From Xylona heveae TC161 (taxonomy: Eukaryota; Ascomycota; Xylonomycetes; Xylonales; Xylonaceae): a stretch of DNA of 64,000 nt. Location of the stretch: the NCBI RefSeq assembly GCF_001619985.1, contig NW_017264194.1, forward strand, positions 2,041,511 to 2,105,510, given 5' to 3'. Below the pieces are notes generated by a model. It had not been told where the DNA came from. It made no database searches and was given only the letters and a program-made list of their open reading frames with translations. The translations under genes were made by a program, and so were the position numbers. Below are positions 20,036 to 31,214 of this stretch, piece by piece (the first letter of the stretch is position 1; each line of letters starts with the position of its first letter).

Positions 20036-21892
20036 TCAATCCTCCTTTTTCCTGTCTGCTACCTGACGTAACCGACCTCGTGGTGGCGCTTCTTGTGCGG
20101 AAGCAGAGGCGGCACTCCGTAGCTCCACAGCTGGAGTTGCTTGGCATATCTCCACCGAATGGTTGCCATTATCGTCTTCCTCGATTGTATTTACAGAAGA
20201 TGCATTGCTTAGCTCAATTAGATCTCCGAGTTCCGGACGTGCAGTGCCAGGAGGCTCGACAAAAGAGGCCGCGCGAGTAGCCATTTTTCGCACCCACCCT
20301 TCAATTGCAGATCCCACGTTCTCAATGCCATTAAGTGGAGAGGTTGCCGTATGAGGGTCAAATGGAGAACCCGGCGCCATGTTAGGCAGATGCGCCGCAA
20401 AGAGTTTGTTTAACGGGTCCTGCGCCGGTCCAGGTGTGGTGACGTCCTTTCCTAGTGTGCCTACTCCGCCGGGTCCTTGCAAATTAGGCGGAAAGTATGA
20501 AATTGACGGAGTTCGTGATATCTTTCTTATTGGAGGGGCATTTGATACAGTAGCATTCGCGTGACCGAGACGTGGGAGATCGAGGGAAGTAGATGGCGTA
20601 TCAAGATCAGAATAGGACACGGATTTCCGTCGGCTGGGAGGGAAGAACCCTAAGGTTTTGCGCGACATGCGAGCAATTTCGGTGGGGCCAGGATGGCCAT
20701 CTATTTGCACCCAGGATTCATGAATCCATGGAGAATCTTCCCGGCGGTCTAGCGTTTGAGCGGACGCAACGGAGGTTGTCTCGGATGCTGGCGGAGGCTG
20801 TCGAGGAGTATCGTTCCGAGAGCCTGCTACATTGCTCCCACTAGTAGATACAAGCTCTTGGTCCATCGGTATCAAATCTCCGAGCAAAGCAGTTGACTCA
20901 GAAGGGCTCGGAACCGGGCGACCTTTCACCCTGCAGGCGTCAACTGGCAAAACCACCGTATTTCGGGTCTGAATGCTGTCGTTGGGCCAAAATCGATTGG
21001 CTCTGCGAAAGACGGGCGCTTGACAGTCATACTTAATCAACACACCTGCCAAGGTGTCCTGCGGTTGAACATGATGAATATAAACTAGAGCATCTCTGTC
21101 TTCCTGCTCCATTGGCGGAACAGAAGCAGACCCTCGGTCGTCTGAAGAACGCCGTTTGAAATTTCCCATCGTATCAGGGAGTACATGCTGATTAGCAGAA
21201 AGCATGTATTCTCTTCGCTTCACGCGAACTGCCTCCTCTCGATCCTGTCGAGTCCCTGTCCCAACAAAGCTTCGGTCCGGGGCTTCTGGGCCCCATTTTG
21301 ACGGCGGAGCGCTGTACCCAATGCGCGCACGCGCAAAGTCTTTTCTCCGCCGAGAGGACGGTGCTGGAGATCCCACTGGTGAAGCTGTTCCACTGCGCAG
21401 TGCATCGCTCCCTAGCACATTGGAGGCGATACCTTGCAGCTTGGTCCACGACTGCTCCCAGATCCCCGAAGTCCGCATAGGCGAAGCGCTAAATGCTCTG
21501 AGCCCACTTGATCTGGCTTCATCCCTACTGCCTCTGCTCCCTACATCCACAGAGTGTCCGAGCTTCCCCGTAGAGCCGATTCGAGGCAGGTGTTGACCAG
21601 GAATCGGTGATGCGGCTCGCGAGGGGTCGGCAGAGTTAAAGTATGACCCAAACCGAGAACTAGCTGCACTGCTATCTGGTGTCGAGTCATCAAACCCAAG
21701 CTCGCCATCCATACTTAATCCTGTATTCATCGTGCTATTCCGGAAGCGGGGCCGCATCGTAGACGCTGTGCGGGCAGTCGAGGAGTTGATCCCGCCTGAA
21801 GGGGCTGTCCGGGAAGCTGAAGCGCGGCTAACGACGGTGGAAGCATGATGGCTGGAAGAGCTTGGGTTCAAAGTAGAAGTTTCACTGTTCAT
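20036..21892 (-). CDS. Intracellular LysM-domain protein
   Basis: Single exon, 618 aa. Residues about 270-318 form one LysM domain (VYIHHVQPQDTLAGVLIKYD, then FRRANRFWPNDSIQTRN and VVLPVDAC). The rest is Ser/Pro/Thr-rich and disordered, with many SP/TP sites and the motifs RRRKDFARARIGYSAPPSKWGP before and SWVQIDG after the domain. No signal peptide or transmembrane segment is seen. It is therefore of the intracellular LYSMD1/2-like type and not a secreted chitin-binding LysM effector. The PQDTLAG-KYD core and an asparagine-containing RRANRFW helix are typical. The function of fungal members is not known. The frame is uninterrupted from ATG 21892. Confidence 0.8.
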   Translation of the reverse strand: MNSETSTLNPSSSSHHASTVVSRASASRTAPSGGINSSTARTASTMRPRFRNSTMNTGLSMDGELGFDDSTPDSSAASSRFGSYFNSADPSRAASPIPGQHLPRIGSTGKLGHSVDVGSRGSRDEARSSGLRAFSASPMRTSGIWEQSWTKLQGIASNVLGSDALRSGTASPVGSPAPSSRRRKDFARARIGYSAPPSKWGPEAPDRSFVGTGTRQDREEAVRVKRREYMLSANQHVLPDTMGNFKRRSSDDRGSASVPPMEQEDRDALVYIHHVQPQDTLAGVLIKYDCQAPVFRRANRFWPNDSIQTRNTVVLPVDACRVKGRPVPSPSESTALLGDLIPMDQELVSTSGSNVAGSRNDTPRQPPPASETTSVASAQTLDRREDSPWIHESWVQIDGHPGPTEIARMSRKTLGFFPPSRRKSVSYSDLDTPSTSLDLPRLGHANATVSNAPPIRKISRTPSISYFPPNLQGPGGVGTLGKDVTTPGPAQDPLNKLFAAHLPNMAPGSPFDPHTATSPLNGIENVGSAIEGWVRKMATRAASFVEPPGTARPELGDLIELSNASSVNTIEEDDNGNHSVEICQATPAVELRSAASASAQEAPPRGRLRQVADRKKED

Positions 21893-22834
21893 GGTCGGGG
21901 GCAGGCCGACAATGATGCCAGATCAACTCCGGATGGCATATAGGCGTTCGGTGGTATCGGGATTGCTCGTGACCGTGGCCGTGCTGGTCGCGGCGGGGGT
22001 ATACGCTGACGCAGATGCTAACCAGGACTCTGCAAGGCGATCGATAATGGAAGGAAATGTTGCTTTCAGCATTGCCTGCTAATTTAGTAGATTGAAAGCT
22101 GAACTGCTCTTTGTGTCATTCAGTTAGGCAAGGGTCGGGTCGGCATTATCAAGGGCGTCCGTAGAGATCAGCTGTTGGTATGGACGAGCTGGATAGGAGG
22201 GCGTCCCATTAACGATGTCATGTCCCCCGTCCCAAGGCTCGATTCGAGTAAAGGCGAGGCAACGGGAAAGGTACCGAGACCTCCGGCAAGCGACCACGCT
22301 ACGCATTTTAGTCTGCGGAGGAGCTCCCCGGACCGTACCGGTACCACATGACGACAGCAACCCTCGCGGCATTAAATTATCACGCATCAACAGCACCGCG
22401 CAATGGGTTCATACGATAGCATAATTGAGTGACTGATTAAGCATCTGGAGCGCCAGTGTATCCTGGCACATTTCGGGCGAATGGCAAGTAAATATAAGCA
22501 ATAAGTTACTGTATTTGATATAGCTCCCAAGCAATCAAAAGCTCAATATATCCTTTGCAACGCGTTGTCTCCTTCCCGCCGCTGTGTGTAGCAAAACAAG
22601 CAATAGATCAATAGACAATGACGCGCATATTCTCACTTATGCAAAAAAAAGAGCAAGCTGGCACATCCTATCGATGTAGCGAATAAAGCAATTGGTCGCC
22701 GCCATATCCAGTCCAGACCCGAAACAAACCGTTGACGCCCTCTAGAAGTACCTTGATAAGGGGAATAGCCAGCCCCAAACTCCTTTGCGTCAAATGCAAA
22801 ATAAAATATGCAATAGTAAATCTGCACGTGGCAC
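21893..22834. other. LysM-gene promoter and farB 3' flank
   Basis: 940 bp. Frames of 60-90 codons on both strands lack domains. CAATAGATCAATAGACAATG-type AT-rich repeats occur near 22600. No gene is supported. Confidence 0.5.
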
Positions 22835-25800
22835 TCACAGAGTAGCTCCCATGCCGTTCAAGTCTCCATTGATACCAAGGAAATGGAACCTATGAATGAA
22901 TGATAATCAGCTCTTTGGTACCTAGATAGGGAAGATAGCACCACAAAAACGCGGTAAAGACAAGAAACTTACCAGTCTTCAACGTTCAGTGTAGCTGGGA
23001 CACCAACCCCTGCAGCAGAAGAACCCGTGCTCCACGAATCGTCTGGGCTTGCGCCCGGATTTTCACCCATTACTCCGTCATAACCCGGCGGCCACGCTTG
23101 ACTAGACATGGTAGAAGCTGCGCCTGCGTTAAATCCATGCAGTCCTTGCAAAGACGAGCCCGCTTGTCCTTGCATCGGAATGGGAACGGCGCCTGGCTGC
23201 GGAGTTTGCTGATGGTGGGGCTGCATGACAGGAGTCTGTATGGAGCCAGGCTGCGTCTGAGATAGTTGCGGATCAATGATAGGATTGACCTGAGGCGAAA
23301 ATTGTGAGAGGGAAATGTTGGATTCCGCGGGGAAAAGCTGATCTGGCTGAAAGTTCTCCCACAGACTCTGAGAGATAGGTGGCGAGTTGCGGGTAACTAG
23401 GTAAAGATCGGGAGGGGTGGGTGGGATGGAATAGGACGGGTTGAACGGAGTTGGAGGTCTGGTGTTGGTTGCAGACGTGCCGCCACCCATGAATGTATCG
23501 CCGCCCTGGCGGATGTGTGATGCCGTTTGCGGTGGAGCAGCCATTGACAGAGGGTTCTGGTGCTGTGGCTGCGGCTGTGCTTGTTGCTGCTGAGAAGGTT
23601 CGCGAGAAGATACCATGGTCGGCGACTGAGGCCGAGATCGCTCATAGGATACTTGTGGCGCTGGAGGACCATTACCAAAGCCCAGTTCCATATCATCAAA
23701 TTTCCGCTTTGGCTGGTTCTCCCGTCTCCAGAGGGGCGAAGGTTCTTGCTTGGACGATCGGGAGTGCCTTTTCCCTGCCGCCTTCTGCAGTCGTTCCTCC
23801 AGGACCTTGTTCCCAAGAATGGATTCAAAAAGGGTTTTAACCATTTTTGCTACCAACCAGACTTTGGAAACTTCACCCAAGGCATTGAGGCATGTAGTGA
23901 TTTTCTCTCTCGTTGCAGCCTTCACAGTGGGGATCGGCGAGCGCATCTGATACACATGCATGATCAAAGCCGAGAAGAGACTGTAGACACTGGGAAGGGG
24001 TTTTAGCAAGGAGCAGCGGTGGCATAGTCAGGGTCGAACTCACAGGAAAGCAGGGGTAAACCGAAGCTCGTCATGAGCCTGCAAGTCTTCTACAATTGCG
24101 GTAATCATGCAAGCGGCCTGAAAAGCAATATTACGAGAAGGGTAGACCGACTCTGGAGGCATCGCTTGGGCCCCTTGTGGTGCTGGAGCAATGTGTACGC
24201 GATGCAAGAGGCATAAGGTGGTGCTGCAGCGAACGGTTAGCTTCATGGAAGAGGAGCTTTAAGGCACAAACGTACTAATAGGTAGAATGCAGGAGGGCAG
24301 ACCAAAACTGGTGGCGCGATCGTTCCCACAGGATTTCCTTGGGACAATTCTGCAACCAGTCGGCCAGTGCCATGTCACTGTGGGTAAGATCCATTGCGTG
24401 TTGGCGGCGGAGTTTGGATCCTACTGAATATTGCTGAGCCAGCACAAGACCCATGATCTCACACAGCTTGACATATTGCAAGAAAAACTGAACATGTAGT
24501 TTGTTTGGAGGATATTCGGCCGGTCCATCCGAGTCGTCTTCGACGAAATCATCTTCGGAGATCATCTCAACGTCAGTGTCATCGGTATTGATACCGACTG
24601 GTCGACCGAGCGCGACCGCGACAGATCGATCTCGTGTGAAGAGTGTCCACCAGATTCTTCTCCACAATCGTTTATCCGCTTTGCTCAGCTGCGAGCCCTC
24701 GACGCTAGATGGTAATTGCAGAGTCAGATCTAACATCTGAAGAAGAGGATGGTTGTTTTATCCGCGGAACGCCTGAGGCTCACCTCCTATGCATGCCAGA
24801 ACCCTGTGCAATGATAATTGCGGCGCGGGTCCAATAGAAGACGTTTTTGGTTACGTCTGAACCAATGTTAGCGGTTAGAGTAGGAATTTTCGTGGGCCCA
24901 GATGACGACTGCGTCTCACCCTCAGGACCTTCCCAGTACCAGCCCATCAAGACCAAAGCCTGGATGATTGTGACGCGATCATCTTCGTAATTGGCATCGT
25001 AAAGTGCCTTTGCTCGCTTGTAAAAAGTCATGGCTGCAGGCGTGGTGGAGCCATTGGCGTCCATTAGTTGAGGGTTTGTGCATACTCGAGACCCAGCAAG
25101 GAGAACGGCCTGCAAAAGTAAAAGCGATGGCGGGTTCTTAGGATCACGATATCGTTTCATAAATCGACTGCGGTTGATCACCGGGGCCACGGGAGCAATC
25201 CACCGGAAGAAGGACTCAACTAGATCATCGCACAGTGCTCTAGGGGGGAGCAGGAACGCGCCGCGTTGATGCAAAATGTCAATCTCCAGCTGATCTAGCT
25301 CTGTCGCCCGTGATTTTGAGCCCCGGACATTCTCCGGCAGCGGATAATGCACCACATCTGTCGTGCCATGCCGGTCATGAACGAGAAGGGTCAAATTGGA
25401 CGACTCTCCCAGATAGGCAACTCGGCCAGCTTCCTTGATGGGTGCACGAGCAAACTTGGGCTTCATAAGCTCAGCATAGGTATTGGCTGTCACGGCCTGC
25501 TGCGCAACCTGATTTTGAGTAAGGTGAGTCGAAGGAGTACCATCCGACGCATGGAAGCCTGTGGTTCGATTGTCAAGAAACGAGGTCACAGAGGGCGAGG
25601 CACTCGCAGGCGGGGTATTCTGCACCGAATCGGCGCGGTCGCTACTCGACATGATTCACGTAAGCCATGATCGAATGCTCTAGAGCTGTTGAAGCAAATT
25701 TTACCTATCCGATTCTTTCGCTTTCCCCGGTGCCCTTTTGCGCTTCGGTGTCGGGATCCTGCATTCGATGGAGAAAGCCACGCAGTTGGTGCATGGCACT

Positions 25801-26255
25801 CCCAAGCTCGCAGCGTCGCATCGGACCTTGAAAAACCATCAGCTTTCCAACAACAATTCTCGGAAGGTTTGCGGTCGGTCCAGCAATGAGAAATAAGTAT
25901 TCACCTTTCGCGCATGGCAAGTCTATCGAAAGCGGATTTAAAAAAGTTAGTCACAAGTCTTTCCTATGCCGAGGCAAGTCGGATCGCGCCGAGGCCAAAA
26001 CATACCTCGCAAGCTCTTGAGGCGCGTTGTCTATTGAAGACAGAGTGAAATGGTTAGTCACAAATCCATCATGACATGTCATTTTCGTAAAAAGTAAGAA
26101 ATTCCACACGAAAGGAGCGCTCACCGCCTGAAGCTTGTATGACCGCCGGAGTTGATGTGGGTATTGGAGCCCGTGCTGACTTGAGGCGAAGTAGCTTGGG
26201 GATGAACTGAAGTATTGTTTTGAGGAGTTGCGGAATTCAGATTCTCTGTCGCCAT
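22835..26255 (-). CDS. farB: Zn2Cys6 fatty-acid regulator of the FarA/FarB (CTF1) family
   Basis: Ten exons give 923 aa: 26255-26125, 26030-26006, 25922-25905, 25826-25705, 25641-24920, 24856-24784, 24704-24276, 24223-24044, 23989-22973 and 22889-22835. The binuclear cluster (residues about 51-78) runs C-E-T-C...C...C-T-N-C...C with x2-x6-x8-x2-x6 spacing and resembles Fusarium CTF1-beta more than CTF1-alpha, hence FarB rather than FarA (inference). A fungal-specific TF domain follows: VESFFRWIAPVAPVINRSRF, WYWEGPEDVTKNVFYW, GSGMHRS, then LWRRIWWTLFTRDRS. The C-terminus is Gln/Pro-rich and ends FLGINGDLNGMGATL. Family members activate beta-oxidation and peroxisomal genes, or cutinase, in response to fatty acids through CCTCGG sites. 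The zinc cluster spans 25-nt and 18-nt exons, and intron 2 carries two CCTCGG copies. Confidence 0.85.
25969..25994 (-). promoter_or_regulatory. Two CCTCGG motifs in farB intron 2
   Basis: CCGAGG on the plus strand (CCTCGG on the gene strand) at 25969-25974 and 25989-25994, with a start-to-start distance of 20 bp. CCTCGG is the known FarA/FarB core site. Binding here is inference. Confidence 0.4.
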
Positions 26256-27297
26256 AATGTCGACGCCGACCAGAGTCGACCGGGCTCCAATACGAAATTT
26301 CGAAAGACGGCTGGAGAGACGCTTTGCGGATGGAAAGTATGTAATATCGAATTTGAAAGGTGTGTGACCGCCCAGCGTCAGGCCTTCATCGCAATGCGGC
26401 AACGTTAAGGTTTAAGGTAATGGGGCATGGCATGCACTGGACAGCCGGAAGCGAGATGGTCCCGAGCGGTCCCCCAGTTCCGGGGCGGTGTTGCGGTCAT
26501 CGATTGGTTGCCGACCATTTGTATCCGCTGGTACCGCCACTTGATGTTAATTCCCTACCTAGTCTCCAAGTCACCTCTCGACGACCCCCTTTTGGCTTCT
26601 GTGGGTTTATGTCCATGAAGATGTACAAAAGGACCAAACAAAGTCAAGGCTGTAATCCCTTCTTGTTTTGTCCATTATTTCCCGAGCACGATCAAACAAG
26701 TGGTTTGGAACACATTTCTTCCCCTAGCTAATCAGTATCAGCTGATGTAATATACGTTTCATGCATAAGGCCTGACCAACGACAAGGGTCTCATCCTTCG
26801 AAAAAGCGAGATTTGAACTGCGTTTGCTTTCACTTGTCAGGAAACATGGGCGCAGACATTCGCAATGGAAGAGATTGCACAAGACTATACGCAACTCGAT
26901 GGACTACTTGATGATGCATTCGGCCATTAAACTGGGTCGACACCTTTTCCAAATCCAAGCTCAGTTTGGGTTTTTAGCGGTGCATTGGTCTATTTAGGGT
27001 CGTTGAGGATGTTTCAACATGCTGCAGCTGCAAGAAAGTATGTTGATATCTGTCTTTGTTTGGTATTCTGTGTACTTCAGACATTTTGCAGCTGAATTTG
27101 CCCATGAGCGTGGATAAGAGTCATTCACATGCATTTCTTCTGTTTCAGGTTGGTTGATTTGTTGGTGGAACGTATATACCCAGAGTGTCGGGCCGATCAC
27201 CACTCTCAATACCGACCAGATGAATCCAGCAATCAGTCACTAGCTGTGTCAGTTCAAGAGCAGATCGAAATCGTGATTCATATTCATGGCGCCAGCT
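26256..27297. other. farB promoter and RAD4 3' flank
   Basis: 1.04 kb upstream of farB. GC-rich near the start (26430-26600), AT-rich further out. No CCTCGG copy was spotted here and no gene is supported. Confidence 0.5.
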
Positions 27298-30200
27298 TCA
27301 TCTCCCTTTTCTAGAGGATCTCCGCAAGGTTTGCCGTCGTGTAGAAGTCTTGGGCTCGTCATATACTTCCAATTCTACCTCGTCATCCTCTTCTTCATCC
27401 GCCTCTTGTCCCTCGAAGTAGTGGCTGCGTACCGCTCTTTGGCTCCTCTCCGCTGCCTTTCGGGTCGGCATGGCCCTTGTTCTCTTTGGGGTTTCAGAAT
27501 GCGAAGGGCCGCTGAACGAAGATGATTGAGATTCAAGATATTTTCGACCAGGATCAGTTCTTTTGAGTTTTCCTCCTTTGCCTGCCTTGCTATTAGAAGA
27601 TTTGAGGGTTTCCGGTAGCGGTGATAGTTCATTGGAACTTTCAAATTCAACTTCCTTCTCAGATATTGAAGCATATTTGGCACTCTCATGATCGCTGCTT
27701 GCGTATTCACACTCCTCGCCATCTGCCAGCTGATAAGTATCTTGTAGAGATATGGGTGCTCGGAAAGTAGAATCTTCAGCAACCGTGGAGAATTTTTTCG
27801 GGTCTTCCTCATCACCTTCAATCAAAAAACCGCCGCCACCATGAATTTCGTTTCCAGTTTCGTCGTGTAGTAAGAAGCCACCTGCACCGGCAAATTCATC
27901 TGCGCCAGGCTCGGGCTCCCTTGTTACAGGAGCTTGGTGAGTTGTGTCATCTATAGTACCTTTGGTTTTGGACTTGTTCCGGTTCGTAAAAGGATTGAGC
28001 TCATCCTTGACATGAGCATCATCACCGCCATACTCATCCCGAACCCTGGCGAAAATCCGCAATCCCATGAGAAGTTTTCTCCACAATGACAGTGTCAGCT
28101 TGGCCCTCTTGTCATCTTCTTTCCGCTTTTTCTCAGCTTCAGCAATTTCCCAAGCATCAATAACCATATCTTCGTTCTCGGCCGCAACAACTACTCCTGT
28201 GATCACAGGAACTGCACGTTGGTTTCCAAACTCGAATCCAGTGACAGCTTCAGCGAAATCAATACCCAAATTTCTGCATACTCTCGCAGTGCCTCTAAGT
28301 GGAATATGGACAGCTCCTTTGGGGACCATTGACGGAACATAGCAGTCCATATTTCCAAATGCATTCTTGGGAATGATCCCATTTTCAATGGGCGGCGGAA
28401 TAATCCATTCCGTTTGGTTTCGAGAATACAAACCTTGCTTCATTTTCTCTCCGCCACCGCGCTCGGCCTCCTCGATTTCGCGTTTGCGAATCAAAGTGAC
28501 CGCACGCATTGGAACAAGCTTTAAAGGATGCTCCCCGGGTTTTACTCGTCGACCCTCTTTATGCCAGCTTTCACTGGTCTTGCAGGTGACAACATCCTTT
28601 CTCCGAAATACTTTTTCCTCTTTTGACTTCTCGCCTTTCCCAGTCGTAAATGTCTTCACGTGACGCGCTCGAGGTAACAATGCTTCTTCCCTTCGCAAAT
28701 GCCTCTCCAGCACAAATTCCGCAGAATTTTTGTATCCTTGTAATGTCTCTTCGCCCGCAGGCTTATTCGCCTTATGGATATTGGCGGGTTTGAGTTCGTT
28801 TTCTTCCTCCAGGTCATCCACAGCAGTCCGGTCCTTGGCATCTTTGGCATAGAGGCGCATAACCGTTTTAAACCAGTCGCGCTCTTCGTGCCTCTTAATC
28901 TTGCCGCTTGCGTTATAAACAGGAACTTTTTCCACAGGCAGTCTTACTCCCTTTGTTTTCCCAGGCCACTGTCGACGTTTGAGATACCGTACTGTCACAT
29001 CCTTGGCAGTACCGTCAGCCGAAAAGGCCACAACGTACGCCAGGACCTGCTTAGCCTTTTCTGCTCTTGCACCTCGAGGTTCGAAGGAGGCGAATAAATC
29101 AGGTGTAGATGCAATTGTTGAGATAACGAGGGGGTCAACCGCGAGAAACCGAGTGGTTACCGGAGAGTATACTTCGGTCCAATAGATTGGGAACTGCAGG
29201 TCTTTATCCACTGATCTTCCAATTGGTCTCTGCGGTGTAGATGTTACTTGATCGATCTCTGAGTCAATATCACTCGGCGGACTAGAGAGGTCACTCGAGT
29301 TCTCTGACAGAGATATTGGGGCGTCCTGGGTGCCTCGCAAAATTCTCTTTCGACCCACTAGGGTGGATTTCTGGGACAGCTGGGCTGTGTTTACAGGTAC
29401 ATTGTAATCTTCGAGATGAGAGTCTCCATCTGATGCACTTTCGTCTTCAAACGTGTCCGACGGCCGGTCAGTCATCTTTGATGATGCTCGGGAGGATCTC
29501 TGGCCGCTTTTCGAGCTCGCCATTTCTCCTTTCGACCACCCGAATCCGATTGGTTGCAAGCTCGACACAAGCCTTGCATCAAGTCCTAAGCCTCGCAATA
29601 GTGCGGTAAAGAGCTGAGCGCCAAGGTCTCGACTTCCTTCACAGAATTTTGCTCTTTCTCGAAACTCTTTGATGCCCATGATTCTCTCGCCATGGATTTC
29701 TAGATTATGAGGTTCATTCTTGAACGACGCAAGCTCTGACTCAACCACAGCAAGAGGCTTGTAACCTTGCTTTCGAAGTCCAGGAGTGACAACCTTGAAG
29801 CGCTTCTTCCAAAACGCACACAAGACCCTCATAAATCGGATAAGCGGATCGCCATGACTCGTATCAGGAACCCCTTTCTCTAGCCTCTTCGCACCATCGC
29901 CCCAATCCCTTTGGCTTTGTCCCTTAGACCTCTCCCCTGCCGCGGCTTTCTTCCCTGTCGAACGTTTCGCAGTCTTCCGCTGAGGCTCTTGTACCGGTAA
30001 TCCAGATGCTAGTCTCCATTTTTGGTGCGCCTCCACGATACTTGGAGGCAACTGCCCGACTAAAGTATTTTGCACTTCTTCGTCGCACATCCAAGCATTT
30101 CTAGCTAGATTGTGAAACAGCAGGAGTTGCACATGCATGCAGTGAGTGCGTATTCGTATCTGTCGTTCAATCTTGCTGGGGCCTTTTTTCTGTCTTGTGT

Positions 30201-30630
30201 CTGTGAATGACTCAACCGGTCTGTTGTCCTTATCAAGTGTAAGCTCGAGGTCTCCAGAGGGTTCAATGGCAGAAGTTTGCGGAGTAGGTTGGTCCACCGC
30301 CATGGCATCTTCCCAATCCATATCCTCATCACTACCGTCACTTTCGCCGGCGCCTGCTCCATCAAGCTTGCGACGCTTTGCGGAGTGTGTCCCGTCTTGG
30401 GCATCGTCAAATTCCGCGCTGCTGACTTCGCTCAGAGAGGACGAGTCGCTCTCATCTTGCAGGCTGTCGAGGTAAGCTTTGTTGTCCTCTACAGTTCTTG
30501 TTCTCCCACGTCCCGCGTCTAGGGTGTCAAACAGCGTTGGCCTTGGTCGACTGGGCTTAGGAGTAGAGCCGCCTGCGGCAGGAGCATTGGATGGTGAGTG
30601 CCGTCGCTTGTTTGGCACAAATGGTGGCAT
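27298..30630 (-). CDS. RAD4: DNA damage recognition protein Rad4/XPC
   Basis: Single exon, 1110 aa. The N-terminal 150 residues are acidic and disordered. A transglutaminase-like fold spans residues about 160-560 (RTHCMHVQLLLFHNLARN, then SRDLGAQLFTALLRGLGLDARLVSSLQP and YWTEVYSP). Three beta-hairpin domains follow: RHLRREEALLPRA-like BHD1 with RRKDVVTCKTSESWHKEGR, BHD2 with KLVPMRAVTLIRKRE and LYSRNQTEWIIPPPI, and BHD3 with IPKNAFGNMDCYVPSMVPKGAVHIP. Rad4/XPC opens damaged duplex DNA and starts global nucleotide excision repair with Rad23. The C-terminal 300 residues are acidic and low-complexity, ending in a basic RRSSRKGR patch, and are longer than in yeast. The start at 30630 (MPPFVPNKRRH) carries a possible nuclear localisation signal. 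Confidence 0.93.
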   Translation of the reverse strand: MPPFVPNKRRHSPSNAPAAGGSTPKPSRPRPTLFDTLDAGRGRTRTVEDNKAYLDSLQDESDSSSLSEVSSAEFDDAQDGTHSAKRRKLDGAGAGESDGSDEDMDWEDAMAVDQPTPQTSAIEPSGDLELTLDKDNRPVESFTDTRQKKGPSKIERQIRIRTHCMHVQLLLFHNLARNAWMCDEEVQNTLVGQLPPSIVEAHQKWRLASGLPVQEPQRKTAKRSTGKKAAAGERSKGQSQRDWGDGAKRLEKGVPDTSHGDPLIRFMRVLCAFWKKRFKVVTPGLRKQGYKPLAVVESELASFKNEPHNLEIHGERIMGIKEFRERAKFCEGSRDLGAQLFTALLRGLGLDARLVSSLQPIGFGWSKGEMASSKSGQRSSRASSKMTDRPSDTFEDESASDGDSHLEDYNVPVNTAQLSQKSTLVGRKRILRGTQDAPISLSENSSDLSSPPSDIDSEIDQVTSTPQRPIGRSVDKDLQFPIYWTEVYSPVTTRFLAVDPLVISTIASTPDLFASFEPRGARAEKAKQVLAYVVAFSADGTAKDVTVRYLKRRQWPGKTKGVRLPVEKVPVYNASGKIKRHEERDWFKTVMRLYAKDAKDRTAVDDLEEENELKPANIHKANKPAGEETLQGYKNSAEFVLERHLRREEALLPRARHVKTFTTGKGEKSKEEKVFRRKDVVTCKTSESWHKEGRRVKPGEHPLKLVPMRAVTLIRKREIEEAERGGGEKMKQGLYSRNQTEWIIPPPIENGIIPKNAFGNMDCYVPSMVPKGAVHIPLRGTARVCRNLGIDFAEAVTGFEFGNQRAVPVITGVVVAAENEDMVIDAWEIAEAEKKRKEDDKRAKLTLSLWRKLLMGLRIFARVRDEYGGDDAHVKDELNPFTNRNKSKTKGTIDDTTHQAPVTREPEPGADEFAGAGGFLLHDETGNEIHGGGGFLIEGDEEDPKKFSTVAEDSTFRAPISLQDTYQLADGEECEYASSDHESAKYASISEKEVEFESSNELSPLPETLKSSNSKAGKGGKLKRTDPGRKYLESQSSSFSGPSHSETPKRTRAMPTRKAAERSQRAVRSHYFEGQEADEEEDDEVELEVYDEPKTSTRRQTLRRSSRKGR

Positions 30631-31214
30631 TTTTAAATGAGAGATGTAACTTTCAGTTATTATATCATCGAATGTAATGATTACTAGCGATCATGGTACC
30701 GATTTTAATTACATTAGGGGTGAAGCATTGTCGACGATAAAGGGTTTTGGAGGTAGGACTACACGATAAGTCGTTAACGTCACCGAATAACGGCCATCCA
30801 GACAAAGTTTCTTAGTTCCCTCGGCCTAACCACCTCCCTTTCGTACCTGCGCCATAAGGAGAAAGACCTCGGCAACAAGCGAAGATCTCTAAAACTATTC
30901 CACAGCCTTGATCGAGAGGCTGTCATGTTTACCTATAGGTCCAGTGCTCTTACTCTGTAGCCGACATTATATAATTTATCTCATTCATATATTTATGCGT
31001 ATGTATCAATTAATAATCTTAAGTGGTTGATATGCCACTGTTGTTAGGGGGTTTTTTTTTTTTTTTTTTTTTCCTGAGTTCATTAGTTTAATTAATTCCT
31101 AGCTTCTGTAATCTAATATTTATCATTACGATTCTTATATCTTTCGAGGCTATACTATTTGTTATCGAGACACCATCTAAATATGCGTTAAACGCCTGTT
31201 GACCATACGAGATG
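30631..31214. other. RAD4 promoter and methyltransferase 3' flank, with T21 run
   Basis: 580 bp, AT-rich. Contains CCTCGG near 30826 and 30866 (plus strand) and a run of 21 T at 31052-31072. No gene is seen. Confidence 0.55.
31052..31072. repeat. T21 homopolymer
   Basis: Twenty-one consecutive T, 143 bp past the methyltransferase stop. Length may be affected by sequencing error. Confidence 0.9.

Noticed and set aside
20036-21892. Secreted LysM effector
   Set aside because: No signal peptide; single LysM in a disordered intracellular protein.
26810-26830. Reverse-strand GTTCAAATC resembling a tRNA T-loop
   Set aside because: No paired stems around it.
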